A stretch of 7,279 bases of DNA from Nitriliruptoraceae bacterium (GCA_007118045.1 SKTG01000080.1:1-7279); one strand, 5' to 3'. Positions 1 to 6,081 are shown, counted from the first letter of the stretch. Numbers and translations: made by a program. Notes: a model not told the origin generated them from the letters alone.

Positions 1-96
1 CGCGGTGATGTGGCCGGTGGCCGCCAACACCGAGTAGTGCCCACGGGAGTTGTAGACCGTCTCTCGGCCGGGATTGCCCGGTAGGTGTCCGCGCAT
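1..96 (-). CDS. N-terminal fragment of an unidentified protein, runs off the left edge
   Basis: An ATG at 96 opens a frame that stays open to the window edge, giving 32 residues that begin MRGHLPGNPGRETVYNSRGH. It starts 30 bases after the stop of the upstream membrane protein, on the same strand and in the same frame. No alternative start lies between that stop and this ATG, and I see no good ribosome binding site in front of it. The residues look like real protein (balanced composition, GC-rich third positions), but I do not recognise the family. The short gap suggests co-transcription with the GT-C-like gene. The function is unknown because most of the protein lies outside the window. Confidence 0.6.
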   Translation of the reverse strand, partial: MRGHLPGNPGRETVYNSRGHYSVLAATGHITA

Positions 97-126
97 CGTG
101 GTGGAACCCGCGTCGGACGCATCGAG

Positions 127-1452
127 CTATGGCTGTGTGGGCGCGTTGGAGTCACGCACGGCGACGTGGATGTTGTGCCATGTGCGGGTGGTGTCGTCGT
201 CGATGCCGCCGACCACAGCGCCGTAGCCGTGCACACCGATGGAGATGGCCGCGAGAGCGGCCAGCATGGTGCGTTGCCACGGATACCGAACCGCGATCGC
301 GGTGGCGAGTACGAGGGCGGGTGCGGCGAGGATGAGCGGTTCGAGCGTGGTGCGGTAGGCGAAGAAGCCTTCGCCGCCAGTGTGGCCGACCGCCCGCATC
401 TGGACCAGCAGGTACAGCAGGCCGGTGAGGGCGCTGGCCAACGTCCAGGGCGGCAGTCGCCGCCAGAACGCGGCGAGGCCGACCAACGCAGGGACCAGGA
501 CGGGCGAGTAGACGAGCAGCCCGTGCGAGGGAGAGATCAGGGCGAGACCGAGGCCGCGGATCGTCTGCCATGGGCTGTGGTGCAGCAGTCCGCCGAGATG
601 TCCGGGCGCGTCGTAGCCTGCGATCGGCAGCAGCGTGCCGAACGCCCAGGCGCTGTAGACGCTGAGCAGGACCACACCGGCGAGTGCGCCACCGCCCAGC
701 GCGAGGCTGTCCCGGATCCGTTCGCGACGCCAGGCGAACAGTGCCAGCACCAGTACGACCACGATCAGGTGCGGTCGGACGAGGACCGCGACGGTCGCAC
801 AGGCGGCGGCCAGCCCCGGATGGGAGCGGCGCCAGGCGAGCAGCGTCCCGGTGAGGGCCAGCATCGCGGGGGCGTGGGGCCACAAGGCATCGGCGGCGAC
901 CGACCACAGCGAGGTCCCGGTCGCCACCGCCACCGTGCCCGCGAGCGCGACCGGTCGGCTCACCACGCCACGCAGCAGGACGAACAGCGCCACGGCGACC
1001 GCGGCAGCGGTCAGCGCTGCCGTGATCGAAGCCGGTACCGCAGGGACCAGGAACGGGTGCGCCGCCGGCTCCTGGTCGCCGAGGTGGGCCGCAACGGTGT
1101 AGGCGGGGCTGGCCCAGTAGGCCACGCCGGGGAACCGGTTGACCAGCACCCGATCGTTGCGGCCCTCGACACCCCAGTAGTTGTGGCTCTGCGGCCAGTC
1201 CGCGGGGAGCAGGACCGAGCCCTGGGTTCCGAGCGCCCAAGCACCGATGGATGCGGCGCGCGTGTCGTTCACCTGCGCTGGGCCGGTGGTGGCGGTCGCG
1301 AGGAACAGGAACGCCAGCAACACGCCCAGCCCGACCGCCACGAGCGTGTCGGCTCGGCACCACGGGGTCGACCGGGACAGGCCACGTCCGTCGGCTCGCA
1401 GCGACCCGCCATCGCCCTGCCCCGACGGCAACGTCCGGACGTTCGCCGCCAC
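127..1452 (-). CDS. Polytopic membrane protein, probable GT-C-type glycosyltransferase
   Basis: This 441-residue protein has many hydrophobic segments, for example around residues 36-54, 143-160, 167-183, 212-240, 250-270, 312-329, 338-351, 373-388 and 396-414. A long first outer loop (about 56-140) contains an acidic NDTR motif near residue 63 and NRFPGVAY near 105. Later come ISPSHGLLVYSP (306-317) and a GEGFFAYRTTLEPL stretch (360-373). This layout matches bacterial GT-C-like proteins that use lipid-linked sugars at the outer face of the membrane. The family is inferred from motifs and topology, and substrate and acceptor are unknown. I chose the GTG at 1452 because a GAGGGG sits 7 bases upstream, overlapping the end of the preceding gene remnant. 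The frame continues upstream into transposase sequence, but that is an accident of the junction. A later GTG start just before the first membrane segment is possible. Confidence 0.8.
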   Translation of the reverse strand: MAANVRTLPSGQGDGGSLRADGRGLSRSTPWCRADTLVAVGLGVLLAFLFLATATTGPAQVNDTRAASIGAWALGTQGSVLLPADWPQSHNYWGVEGRNDRVLVNRFPGVAYWASPAYTVAAHLGDQEPAAHPFLVPAVPASITAALTAAAVAVALFVLLRGVVSRPVALAGTVAVATGTSLWSVAADALWPHAPAMLALTGTLLAWRRSHPGLAAACATVAVLVRPHLIVVVLVLALFAWRRERIRDSLALGGGALAGVVLLSVYSAWAFGTLLPIAGYDAPGHLGGLLHHSPWQTIRGLGLALISPSHGLLVYSPVLVPALVGLAAFWRRLPPWTLASALTGLLYLLVQMRAVGHTGGEGFFAYRTTLEPLILAAPALVLATAIAVRYPWQRTMLAALAAISIGVHGYGAVVGGIDDDTTRTWHNIHVAVRDSNAPTQP

Positions 1453-1456
1453 CCGG

Positions 1457-1712
1457 CTACCCCTCGCCGAGCGGGTAGATCCTGGCCTCACCGTCGGGAA
1501 CACCATCGAGCTGCGCGGACGGCAGCTCATCAGCCGACGGGAGCCGCTCGCGGTCCACGGCAAGCACCACCCGGTAGGGGTTGTAATCGTCGGTGCACAT
1601 ACCACCGGACCGCTCGCGTTCGACCACGATGGTGCCGTTGGAATGCTCGACGTCGGCCAGCCACTCCGGGCAGCTGCCCGACTCGCCCGACGACCACACC
1701 ACCACCACCCAC
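1457..1712 (-). pseudogene. C-terminal remnant of a probable secreted protein, beheaded at the IS junction
   Basis: About 80 residues in a different frame from both neighbours read like a genuine protein end: VVWSSGESGSCPEWLADV, then GGMCTDDYNPYRVVLAVDRE, ending in a LYPLGEG-like tail (RIYPLGEG) and TAG. Two cysteines (CPEW and MCTDD) could form a disulfide, which fits an exported or lipoprotein-like domain; this is inference. An ATG at 1735 in this frame exists only because transposase DNA lies upstream, so it is not the natural start and the signal peptide and N-terminal part are missing. The remnant stops 4 bases before the GT-C-like gene, so it was probably the first gene of the same operon. 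I cannot name the family. It may still be translated as a short chimera of about 92 residues. Confidence 0.6.
1460..1465 (-). promoter_or_regulatory. Ribosome binding site that sets the GTG start at 1452
   Basis: GAGGGG (minus strand) lies 7 bases before the GTG at 1452 and overlaps the last codons of the truncated upstream gene, whose TAG stop is at 1459-1457. The start therefore comes 4 bases after that stop, an arrangement typical of translational coupling within an operon. Confidence 0.6.
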
Positions 1713-2984
1713 GCTCGTTGGTGATCAGCGGCCACATCCCGTCCGAGGCGGCATCGTGGGCAACCTGGTGTTCGTCGACGGTGAACCGGATCCGCAGGCG
1801 GGTGGTGACGATCTTGATGTAGGCGGTGTTGGGGCCGGGACGGCCCCGCTTGGCCTGCCGGAAGGACTCGACGGTGTCGGCTTCGACGTGGAGGTTCACC
1901 CAGCGGGTGGCGTTGAGCTCGGCGATGGCCTCGCGGGCTTCCGCTTCGGCGGCGACCGCAGTCTTGATCCGGCAGCGTGGGGAGGACAGCCGGATGTTGA
2001 GCGCATCGATCGCCGCGATGGCGCGTGCGATGGCCTGGTGGCGGCGGGTCGCGTCACGGCGGGCCTTGGCGGTGGAGTGGATCCAGATGATCCGGTGGCC
2101 ATCAGCAGAGGGCAGATGGTCCTGGTAGGTGGACAGCACGTCCTCGGGATGGTCCGCGTCGCTGGTGGGGCGTCGTTGTGCCTCGGTCCACTCGCAGGTG
2201 TTGGTCACGACCCAGTCCCGGAAGACGCCATCTTCCTTGCGTGAAACGGGCAGCACGGACAACCTGCCGCCGCGACTGTGGATGTGGGCCACGTTGTCGA
2301 AGCTCGCGAGCTTGGAGTCCGCGGTGTAGAGGAAGTCGGTGCGGCCGGTCAGGGCGACGAGCGAGTCCCAGGTGTCGATGTGGGTGGTCACGTCCGCGGT
2401 GTTGCCATCCGCGACACGGAAGGCGATCGGCACCGCGCCGTCGGCGGTCACGGTCAGCATCCATACGAGTTGTTTCAGGTCGGGCCTGTGGTCCTTGCTG
2501 AACCCGTATCGGGCAGCCGGGGTGGGCTTGCCGCCACGTTCCTGCCCGTCGGCGGTGTCGTACGCCCCGGACAGCTTGATCGAGGTCGAGTCGTTGTGCA
2601 GCCGTGACAGATCGATGTCGAAGCTGTCGACCGCGTCGAGGACCAGGCGGGTCAGCAGGCTGGCCCGATCCGCGTCGAACAGCCGCGAGAGCATCCGCCC
2701 GACACGGTCGTCGTTGAGCAGCTCCGTCTCGTCAGCAGCCAGCCCGACCACCCGAGGGTCGTAGCGCCCCGCCCACTCCCCGAGTGCGTAGACCGGGGCA
2801 TGGCGCATCACCAGGTTGGAAGATCACCACCCCCAGCGCCACGGAAGGCGACACCCGCAGGCGTGCGTCCCCCGGCACGTGGGCTTCGAGCAGCCGGTCG
2901 ATCCCGAGCCGCTCGTAGAACACCGTTCACGATCGGCAGCCCCGCCAACAGCCGGGCCTCCAGATCAAGGTCGGTGACATCCAC
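1711..2984 (-). pseudogene. IS1634-family (IS4 superfamily) transposase, two +1 frameshifts, C-terminus lost
   Basis: Three minus frames joined in order give one IS1634-type DDE transposase. GTG at 2984 begins VDVTDLDLEARLLAGLPIVN, with GCAGGA about 7 bases upstream. An extra base near 2924-2919 shifts to FYERLGIDRLLEAHVPGD. A second extra base near 2819-2818 shifts to NLVMRHAPVYALGEW, which then runs to PLITNER near 1712. Family landmarks are LNDDRVGR, FDADRASLL, the first catalytic Asp in LHNDSTS (about 2592), KDHRPDLKQL, RVADGNTAD, and the second catalytic Asp in TADSKLAS (about 2319). About 425 residues remain of a family usually near 550-600. The tail with the Y-x2-R-x3-E-x6-K type signature and the third catalytic acid is missing, so it cannot be active. 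Beyond 1712 the same frame reads nonsense (GWWWCGRRASR) and then fortuitously joins the GT-C-like gene. Confidence 0.9.
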
Positions 2985-3000
2985 AGCCGCATCCTGCCCG

Positions 3001-3025
3001 CACGAGTGGGCTCGTGATTGCCCAC
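3001..3025. repeat. Two overlapping, mutually exclusive hairpins upstream of the transposase start
   Basis: CACGAG (3001-3006), TGGG loop, CTCGTG (3011-3016) form a perfect 6-bp stem. The overlapping GTGGGC (3006-3011) and GCCCAC (3020-3025) form another perfect 6-bp stem around an 8-base loop. Both share bases 3006-3011, so only one can form at a time. They lie about 17 bases upstream of the transposase GTG. They could be the element's terminal region, an operator, or an mRNA structure limiting transposase translation; the role is inference. Confidence 0.4.
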
Positions 3026-3092
3026 CGCTCTTGCAACATATACGCTGTAACCGTTCAAGCGAAGCACCCTCAACGTCAGAAGCCCCAGCCCC
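3026..3092. promoter_or_regulatory. Divergent intergenic region of the mobile element
   Basis: This short stretch separates the minus-strand transposase from the plus-strand DUF6788 gene and contains one of the few AT-richer spots in the window, around 3031-3050 (TTGCAACATATACGCTGTAA). Elements such as TTGCCC (3018-3023) and TATACG (3039-3044), spaced 15, could be a weak plus-strand promoter, but the match is poor. I see no clear ribosome binding site in front of the ATG at 3093. It most plausibly holds the divergent promoters or an element end. Confidence 0.25.
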
Positions 3093-3434
3093 ATGACAGA
3101 CCACATCCCGTCCGAGGTCGACGCAGAACAGCGCCGCATCGTGGCTGAACTCGGCCAGATGGGCTTCACCCTGCCCGGCTCGGTCGTGACCCGCACCGTG
3201 ACCTGCGGCAAACCGGCCTGCCGGTGCGCAGACGACCCCGACCAGCGCCACGGCCCCTACATCCAGTGGTCACGCACCGTCAAGGGCCGCACCGTCAACA
3301 AGATGCTCAGCGTCGAACAGCTCGAGACCTACCAGCCCTGGATCGACAACGGCCGGCGCCTACGCGACCTCGCTCACCAGCTCGAAACACTGTCGCTGGA
3401 GGCCATGCGCACCGCTGAAGGCTGGAAACGCTAA
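3093..3434 (+). CDS. DUF6788-type small protein, probably mobile-element associated
   Basis: This intact 113-residue protein is the only convincing plus-strand gene here. A helical N-terminus (about 8-24) leads into LPGSVVTRTVTCGKPACRC (28-45), whose cysteines at 38, 43 and 45 form a C-x4-C-x-C cluster that could bind metal. HGPYIQWSRTVKGRTVNKML follows (53-72), then VEQLETYQPWIDNGRRLRDL and a helical end with QLETLSLEAM. This order (GSV, CGKPxCRC, HGPY, K-G-[RK]-T, W-I-x-N-x-R-R-L) is what I recall for the DUF6788 family, commonly seen beside transposases; the molecular role is not known to me. It faces away from the broken transposase with 108 bases between the two starts. The ATG at 3093 lacks a clear ribosome binding site, so a leaderless transcript or other start is possible. 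Unlike its neighbours it shows no damage. Confidence 0.75.
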   Translation: MTDHIPSEVDAEQRRIVAELGQMGFTLPGSVVTRTVTCGKPACRCADDPDQRHGPYIQWSRTVKGRTVNKMLSVEQLETYQPWIDNGRRLRDLAHQLETLSLEAMRTAEGWKR

Positions 3435-3449
3435 GACAGCCGAAGCCTC

Positions 3450-3464
3450 TCCGCGAAGTGCGGA
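3450..3464. repeat. Short inverted repeat just after the DUF6788 gene
   Basis: TCCGC and GCGGA form a perfect 5-bp stem around GAAGT, beginning 16 bases after the DUF6788 stop. There is no T-run on either side, so it is at best a weak terminator. It also falls where hydrolase similarity fades out, so it may mark an element edge; this is speculative. Confidence 0.2.
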
Positions 3465-3812
3465 ACGCGAGGTCGATCAGCCCCTCGGGCGGCAAGACCT
3501 CGTCGAGCACCGGAGCCCACCCGTGGCACGTTCGTCAGCGACAGACCGGACGACCTCGTCGATCTCAGGCACCATATCGACGAAGGACTGCCCGTCCCCG
3601 GGGATCTCGGCGTCGATCTAGACCACGAGGCCGACTCGGTCGGCGGCGCGATCCGCCGCCCCGGTCACCACTATGCCGCTGTAGCCGTGGCCCGTGAGCA
3701 CCACGTCCGACAGTTCCTCGAGCTCCAGCAACGAGACGATGTCCTGGATATGGGTTCCGAGCCCGATCGGCTGCGAAGCCAAGCAGCGGCGACCAGACGG
3801 CGACACCGTCGC
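3465..3812 (-). pseudogene. Alpha/beta hydrolase ruin, N- and C-truncated, nonsense and frameshift
   Basis: Just beyond the stop of the upstream gene the minus strand reads LASQPIGLGTHIQDIVSLLE, then LEELSDVVLTGHGYSGIVVT, then GAADRAADRVGLVV. This matches the central part of alpha/beta hydrolases of the kind that read GLDTHVxDVVNLLE and DVVLVGHSYGGMVITGVADR. A TAG at 3620-3618 replaces the expected tyrosine codon of the Y-[IL]-D-A motif. The frame then resumes as IDAEIPGDGQSFVDMVPEID. A further frame change near 3530-3540 gives HGWAPVLDEVLPPEGLIDL, which sits where the family has its GW-x-x-P segment. The nucleophile elbow reads GHGYSG (about 3692-3675) where GHSYGG is expected, so the catalytic serine is gone. 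The N-terminal oxyanion region and the C-terminal Asp/His part are absent. Similarity fades near 3465, beside the mobile-element gene, which may have cut it. Confidence 0.75.
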
Positions 3813-3820
3813 GAGTGCGG

Positions 3821-5041
3821 TCACATCCCCGGGAACGCGTCGGATGTCAGGCCTTCGAGGGGCATCGCGTCGTCCACGTCGACCCCGAACTCCACCGTGT
3901 GGATCGTGTAGGTCGAGCCGGTGCTCGCGTAGTCTCTGCTTTCCTCGAAGCGTCCGTAGACCGGGTCCTGAGTGAACGCCTGGCGGTGGGCGCACCAGTC
4001 GGAACCCTCGGCGAAGTAGGTGACGAAGGTGCCGTCCTGGATGCCGGAGACGGTGTGGGAGCTCTCGCCGCGCACGTACACGCTCAGCAGCGCGGGCTGA
4101 TCGTCCCCCGGGCTGGCCAGCACGACCACGGCGTCCCCGGCGGCGTTGTTGCGGATGGTGAGCTGGTTGGAGCCGCCACCGAGTTCGTTGACGATCGTGG
4201 TCCCGTTGGACGGCCGCTCGAATCGGTACACCTCGAACTCCACGGTCACGTCGTCGACCGACACCTCGTGGGCTCCAGGACCCTCGACGGTCACCGTGAA
4301 CGATTCCTCTACCGTCGCACCGCCATCGAGGAGGTCTACGGACCGTTCGGCGACGATCTCACCGTCCAGCAGCAGCCGCAGGCTGTGCGAGCCCGGGGCT
4401 TCGCCGACGTTGAAGATCGTGACCAGCACACTCGCCTGATCGCTCTCGTTGATGTCCATCGGGCTCGGGGAGACGGTGACCGCGTCGATCTCGAACTCTG
4501 GCGGCGTCATCACCCGCACGAGGCCGCTCCTGTCCTCCCACTCCGCCAAGGCCAGCTCGTAGGTCCCCGGGTCCAGACCCGTGACGGAGATCGTGACCGT
4601 CCCCTGGGCTGCGGCCTCGAGCGTCACGGTGGCGCCGGCGGCCGGTGCGCCATCAACGAGGACGGTCAGCTCCTGCTCGCCCAAGGCATCGCCCTCGTTC
4701 ACCACCGCCACGTCCACCTCGACGTCCTCGCCACTGACGACCGCCGCCGGCACCTCGAAGGAAGCGACGGCGAACTCCGCATGGGGCAGCAGGAGCGCGA
4801 CCAGCATGACCGCGATCCCGACGGCCGCGAGCGCAGCGACGGCGATCAGCACCGGCTTCAGCCACGACGCCGGCGACCGCTTCCCAGCTCGCGGCTCGGA
4901 TGGCAGCCCGGCTCCCGGTGGTGGCGGGGGCGACTGCCCGAGGGTTGGGCCCGCGGGAGGTGGGGGTGGCGGGGGCGGGTTCACGAGCCCCGCACCGGCC
5001 CGGTGGACACTGCCCGACGACAGCTGATAGGGCTGCATCAT
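3821..5041 (-). CDS. Proline-rich, membrane-anchored protein with CARDB-like repeats
   Basis: This protein has about 406 residues. A short cytoplasmic N-terminus holds two proline runs (NPPPPPPPPAGP about 21-32, SPPPPPGAG about 37-45) and a basic stretch before one membrane helix (about 61-85, LKPVLIAVAALAAVGIAVML). The rest should lie outside. Two CARDB-like beta-sandwich repeats follow: about 89-170 (VSGEDVEVDVAVVNEGDALG, LTVLVDG, GLDPGTYEL) and about 183-272 (VSPSPMDINESDQASVLVTI, NVGEAPGSH, LLLDGEIVAERS). The end (about 294-406; LTIRNNAAGDAVVVL, VYVRGESSHTVSGIQDGTFV, a YGRFEESRDY region and a TIHTVEF strand) resembles a C-terminal domain seen in bacterial surface proteins, whose name I do not know. 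It probably binds or displays something at the cell surface; the partner is unknown. A GGAGG at 5057-5053 favours ATG 5041 (spacing 11) or ATG 5038. ATG 5065 would add eight residues, and the frame is open further upstream. Confidence 0.8.
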   Translation of the reverse strand: MMQPYQLSSGSVHRAGAGLVNPPPPPPPPAGPTLGQSPPPPPGAGLPSEPRAGKRSPASWLKPVLIAVAALAAVGIAVMLVALLLPHAEFAVASFEVPAAVVSGEDVEVDVAVVNEGDALGEQELTVLVDGAPAAGATVTLEAAAQGTVTISVTGLDPGTYELALAEWEDRSGLVRVMTPPEFEIDAVTVSPSPMDINESDQASVLVTIFNVGEAPGSHSLRLLLDGEIVAERSVDLLDGGATVEESFTVTVEGPGAHEVSVDDVTVEFEVYRFERPSNGTTIVNELGGGSNQLTIRNNAAGDAVVVLASPGDDQPALLSVYVRGESSHTVSGIQDGTFVTYFAEGSDWCAHRQAFTQDPVYGRFEESRDYASTGSTYTIHTVEFGVDVDDAMPLEGLTSDAFPGM

Positions 5042-5655
5042 CTCGACCACCGCCTCCCGCTTCATGTGGAGAGCGACGGGGGTCCCGAAGGGCCTCCTTC
5101 GCCTGGGTTCCTCTTCGATCGTCACCCGGCGGCGGTCGTTGCGCCAGAGGCCAAGGGCCCGCACACAGCCTCGGCCCGAACGGCGTATCCGGTGTCGCGT
5201 GGATGGCCGACGACGAAGTTGAGGCGCACTTCCTGTGAAGGGATCGATGATGCTTGCGGGCTGTTGCCCGGCGCGATCAGCCGACACCGCGAGACGCGCG
5301 ACATAGCTCATCGCCGTGACTGCTTCTTCGATCGCCGGTTCGGCGTCGGCAAGGCGGGCCTGACCGCTGAGCGGGTCCCGATCGGGCGGGCCACTGCAGT
5401 CCGAAGGCCGCGCTTTGATGCCGGCCCTTCGGGTCACGGCCCGCCACTTCATCAGCCAGTGATCTCGTGCCTTCCGCCGAGCGGCCGCCCCATCATCGTC
5501 GCCTTGGAACTCAACCTCATCTGCAACGTAACCGCGATACGGACCCGAGTTTGGGTCGCGACCGACCCCACGGGGATCCGGTTCCGACCGGCCGTCGAGC
5601 GTGACACCCTCGCGTGGACCCGGAGACCCGACCGCGGGCCGGGCGAGCACGGCCG
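5042..5655. other. 614-base stretch without an assignable gene
   Basis: Between the VOC-type gene and the CARDB-like gene no family is recognisable. The minus frame of the CARDB-like gene stays open through the whole stretch. Around 5520-5270 it reads segments such as YVADEVEFQGDDDGAAARRK, DHWLMKWRAVTRRAGIKARP and AEPAIEEAVTAMSYVARLAV, which could be a decayed gene or an N-terminal extension. Third-position GC there looks lower than in the neighbouring genes. Another minus frame (5304-5122) offers a 60-residue reading including VRLNFVVGHPRDTGYAVRAE, with no ribosome binding site I trust. GC-rich hairpins lie at 5553-5568 (GGGTCG, CGAC, CGACCC) and 5578-5591 (CCGGT, TCCG, ACCGG), within about 105 bases downstream of the VOC-type gene. 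Neither has a T-run. No tRNA was seen. Confidence 0.5.
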
Positions 5656-6069
5656 TCAGCCCGACGAGATGTTGACCATCCAGCTGGTCCCGAACCGGTC
5701 GACGCACGCTCCGAAGTGGTCCCCCCACGGCGCCTGCGACAACGGCTCGACGACCGTGCCCCCGTCGGCCAGGGCGTCGTAGAAGCCCCGCAGCGCCGGG
5801 TCGTCGTCGCCGCTGAGCGAGACCGAGATCGCCGAGCCCGGCTCGTACGGGACGCCGTCGGGCACGTCGGAGGCCATCATGACCAACCCGTGCGGCGTGA
5901 CCAGCTGCGCATGCATGATCCGGTCGTCGTTCGACGGATCCCCGCTCATGCCGAACTCGGCGAAGGTCTGCATCGTCAGCTCGCCGCCGAAGACCTCCTG
6001 GTAGAAGCCCATCGCCTCGCGGGCCCGGTCCTCGAACATCAGGTACGGGTTCATCTGCACGGTGGTCAC
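5656..6069 (-). CDS. VOC-superfamily protein, PhnB-like (glyoxalase/bleomycin-resistance fold)
   Basis: The 137-residue product has the two-module VOC layout of PhnB-like proteins. MNPYLMFEDRAREAMGFYQE (6-25) with VFGGE opens the first module, and MHAQL (52-56) with GLVMMASDVP lies at its end. The second module has ISVSLSGDDDPALRGFYDAL (81-100), GGTVVEPLSQAPWGDHFGAC and a DRFGTSWMVN end. Length and motif order fit complete family members. Despite the name, PhnB-like proteins have no settled reaction, and resistance or dioxygenase-type activity cannot be assumed. GTG at 6069 is chosen because a strong AGGAGG lies 6 bases before it. An in-frame ATG at 6054 would also begin before the fold, while the 31 codons upstream of GTG are arginine/glycine/proline-rich non-homologous sequence. 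It is separated by 138 bases from the next gene upstream, so it probably has its own promoter, though none is obvious. It appears soluble and intact. Confidence 0.9.
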   Translation of the reverse strand: MTTVQMNPYLMFEDRAREAMGFYQEVFGGELTMQTFAEFGMSGDPSNDDRIMHAQLVTPHGLVMMASDVPDGVPYEPGSAISVSLSGDDDPALRGFYDALADGGTVVEPLSQAPWGDHFGACVDRFGTSWMVNISSG

Positions 6070-6075
6070 GGCTCG

Positions 6076-6081
6076 CCTCCT
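6076..6081 (-). promoter_or_regulatory. Strong ribosome binding site of the VOC-type gene
   Basis: AGGAGG on the minus strand lies 6 bases before the GTG at 6069. It is the best such site in the window and rules out the longer reading that starts at 6162. Confidence 0.8.

Larger units (their letters stand above)
1712..3434. mobile_element. Decayed, 3'-truncated IS1634-family insertion sequence with divergent DUF6788 gene
   Basis: The region holds a broken IS1634-type transposase gene on the minus strand and, divergently from it, a small intact DUF6788-type gene. The end next to 1712 lies inside the transposase gene, so the terminal inverted repeat on that side is gone and no repeat pair can be matched. 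The outer end is also undefined. It may lie just upstream of the transposase (about 3001-3060) or beyond the DUF6788 gene (about 3435-3480), where the hydrolase ruin begins. Whether the DUF6788 gene belongs to the element is inference from proximity. No target-site duplication could be identified. Confidence 0.6.

Noticed and set aside
152..1363. 403-residue open frame on the minus strand, overlapping the membrane protein
   Set aside because: It is an out-of-frame, arginine-rich reading with no membrane segments. The other frame has clear helices and family motifs.
85..2244. 719-residue open frame on the plus strand
   Set aside because: It lies antisense to the membrane protein, the beheaded gene and the transposase. 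The product is dominated by Arg, Gly, Gln, Asp and Val with no recognisable domain.
2800..3096. 98-residue plus-strand frame and the 94-residue minus-strand frame over 2927-3211
   Set aside because: Both are shadows across the transposase N-terminal region and the divergent intergenic DNA. Compositions are biased and no family is recognisable.
4917..4984. G-rich repeat-like tract on the plus strand
   Set aside because: It is simply the opposite strand of proline codons (CCC/CCG runs) in the CARDB-like protein's proline-rich arm, not a separate repeat element.
3815..5782. 655-residue open frame on the plus strand
   Set aside because: It lies antisense to the CARDB-like protein and the end of the VOC-type gene. 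The protein is low-complexity and Arg/Gly/His/Asp-rich, typical of a mirror frame in GC-rich DNA.
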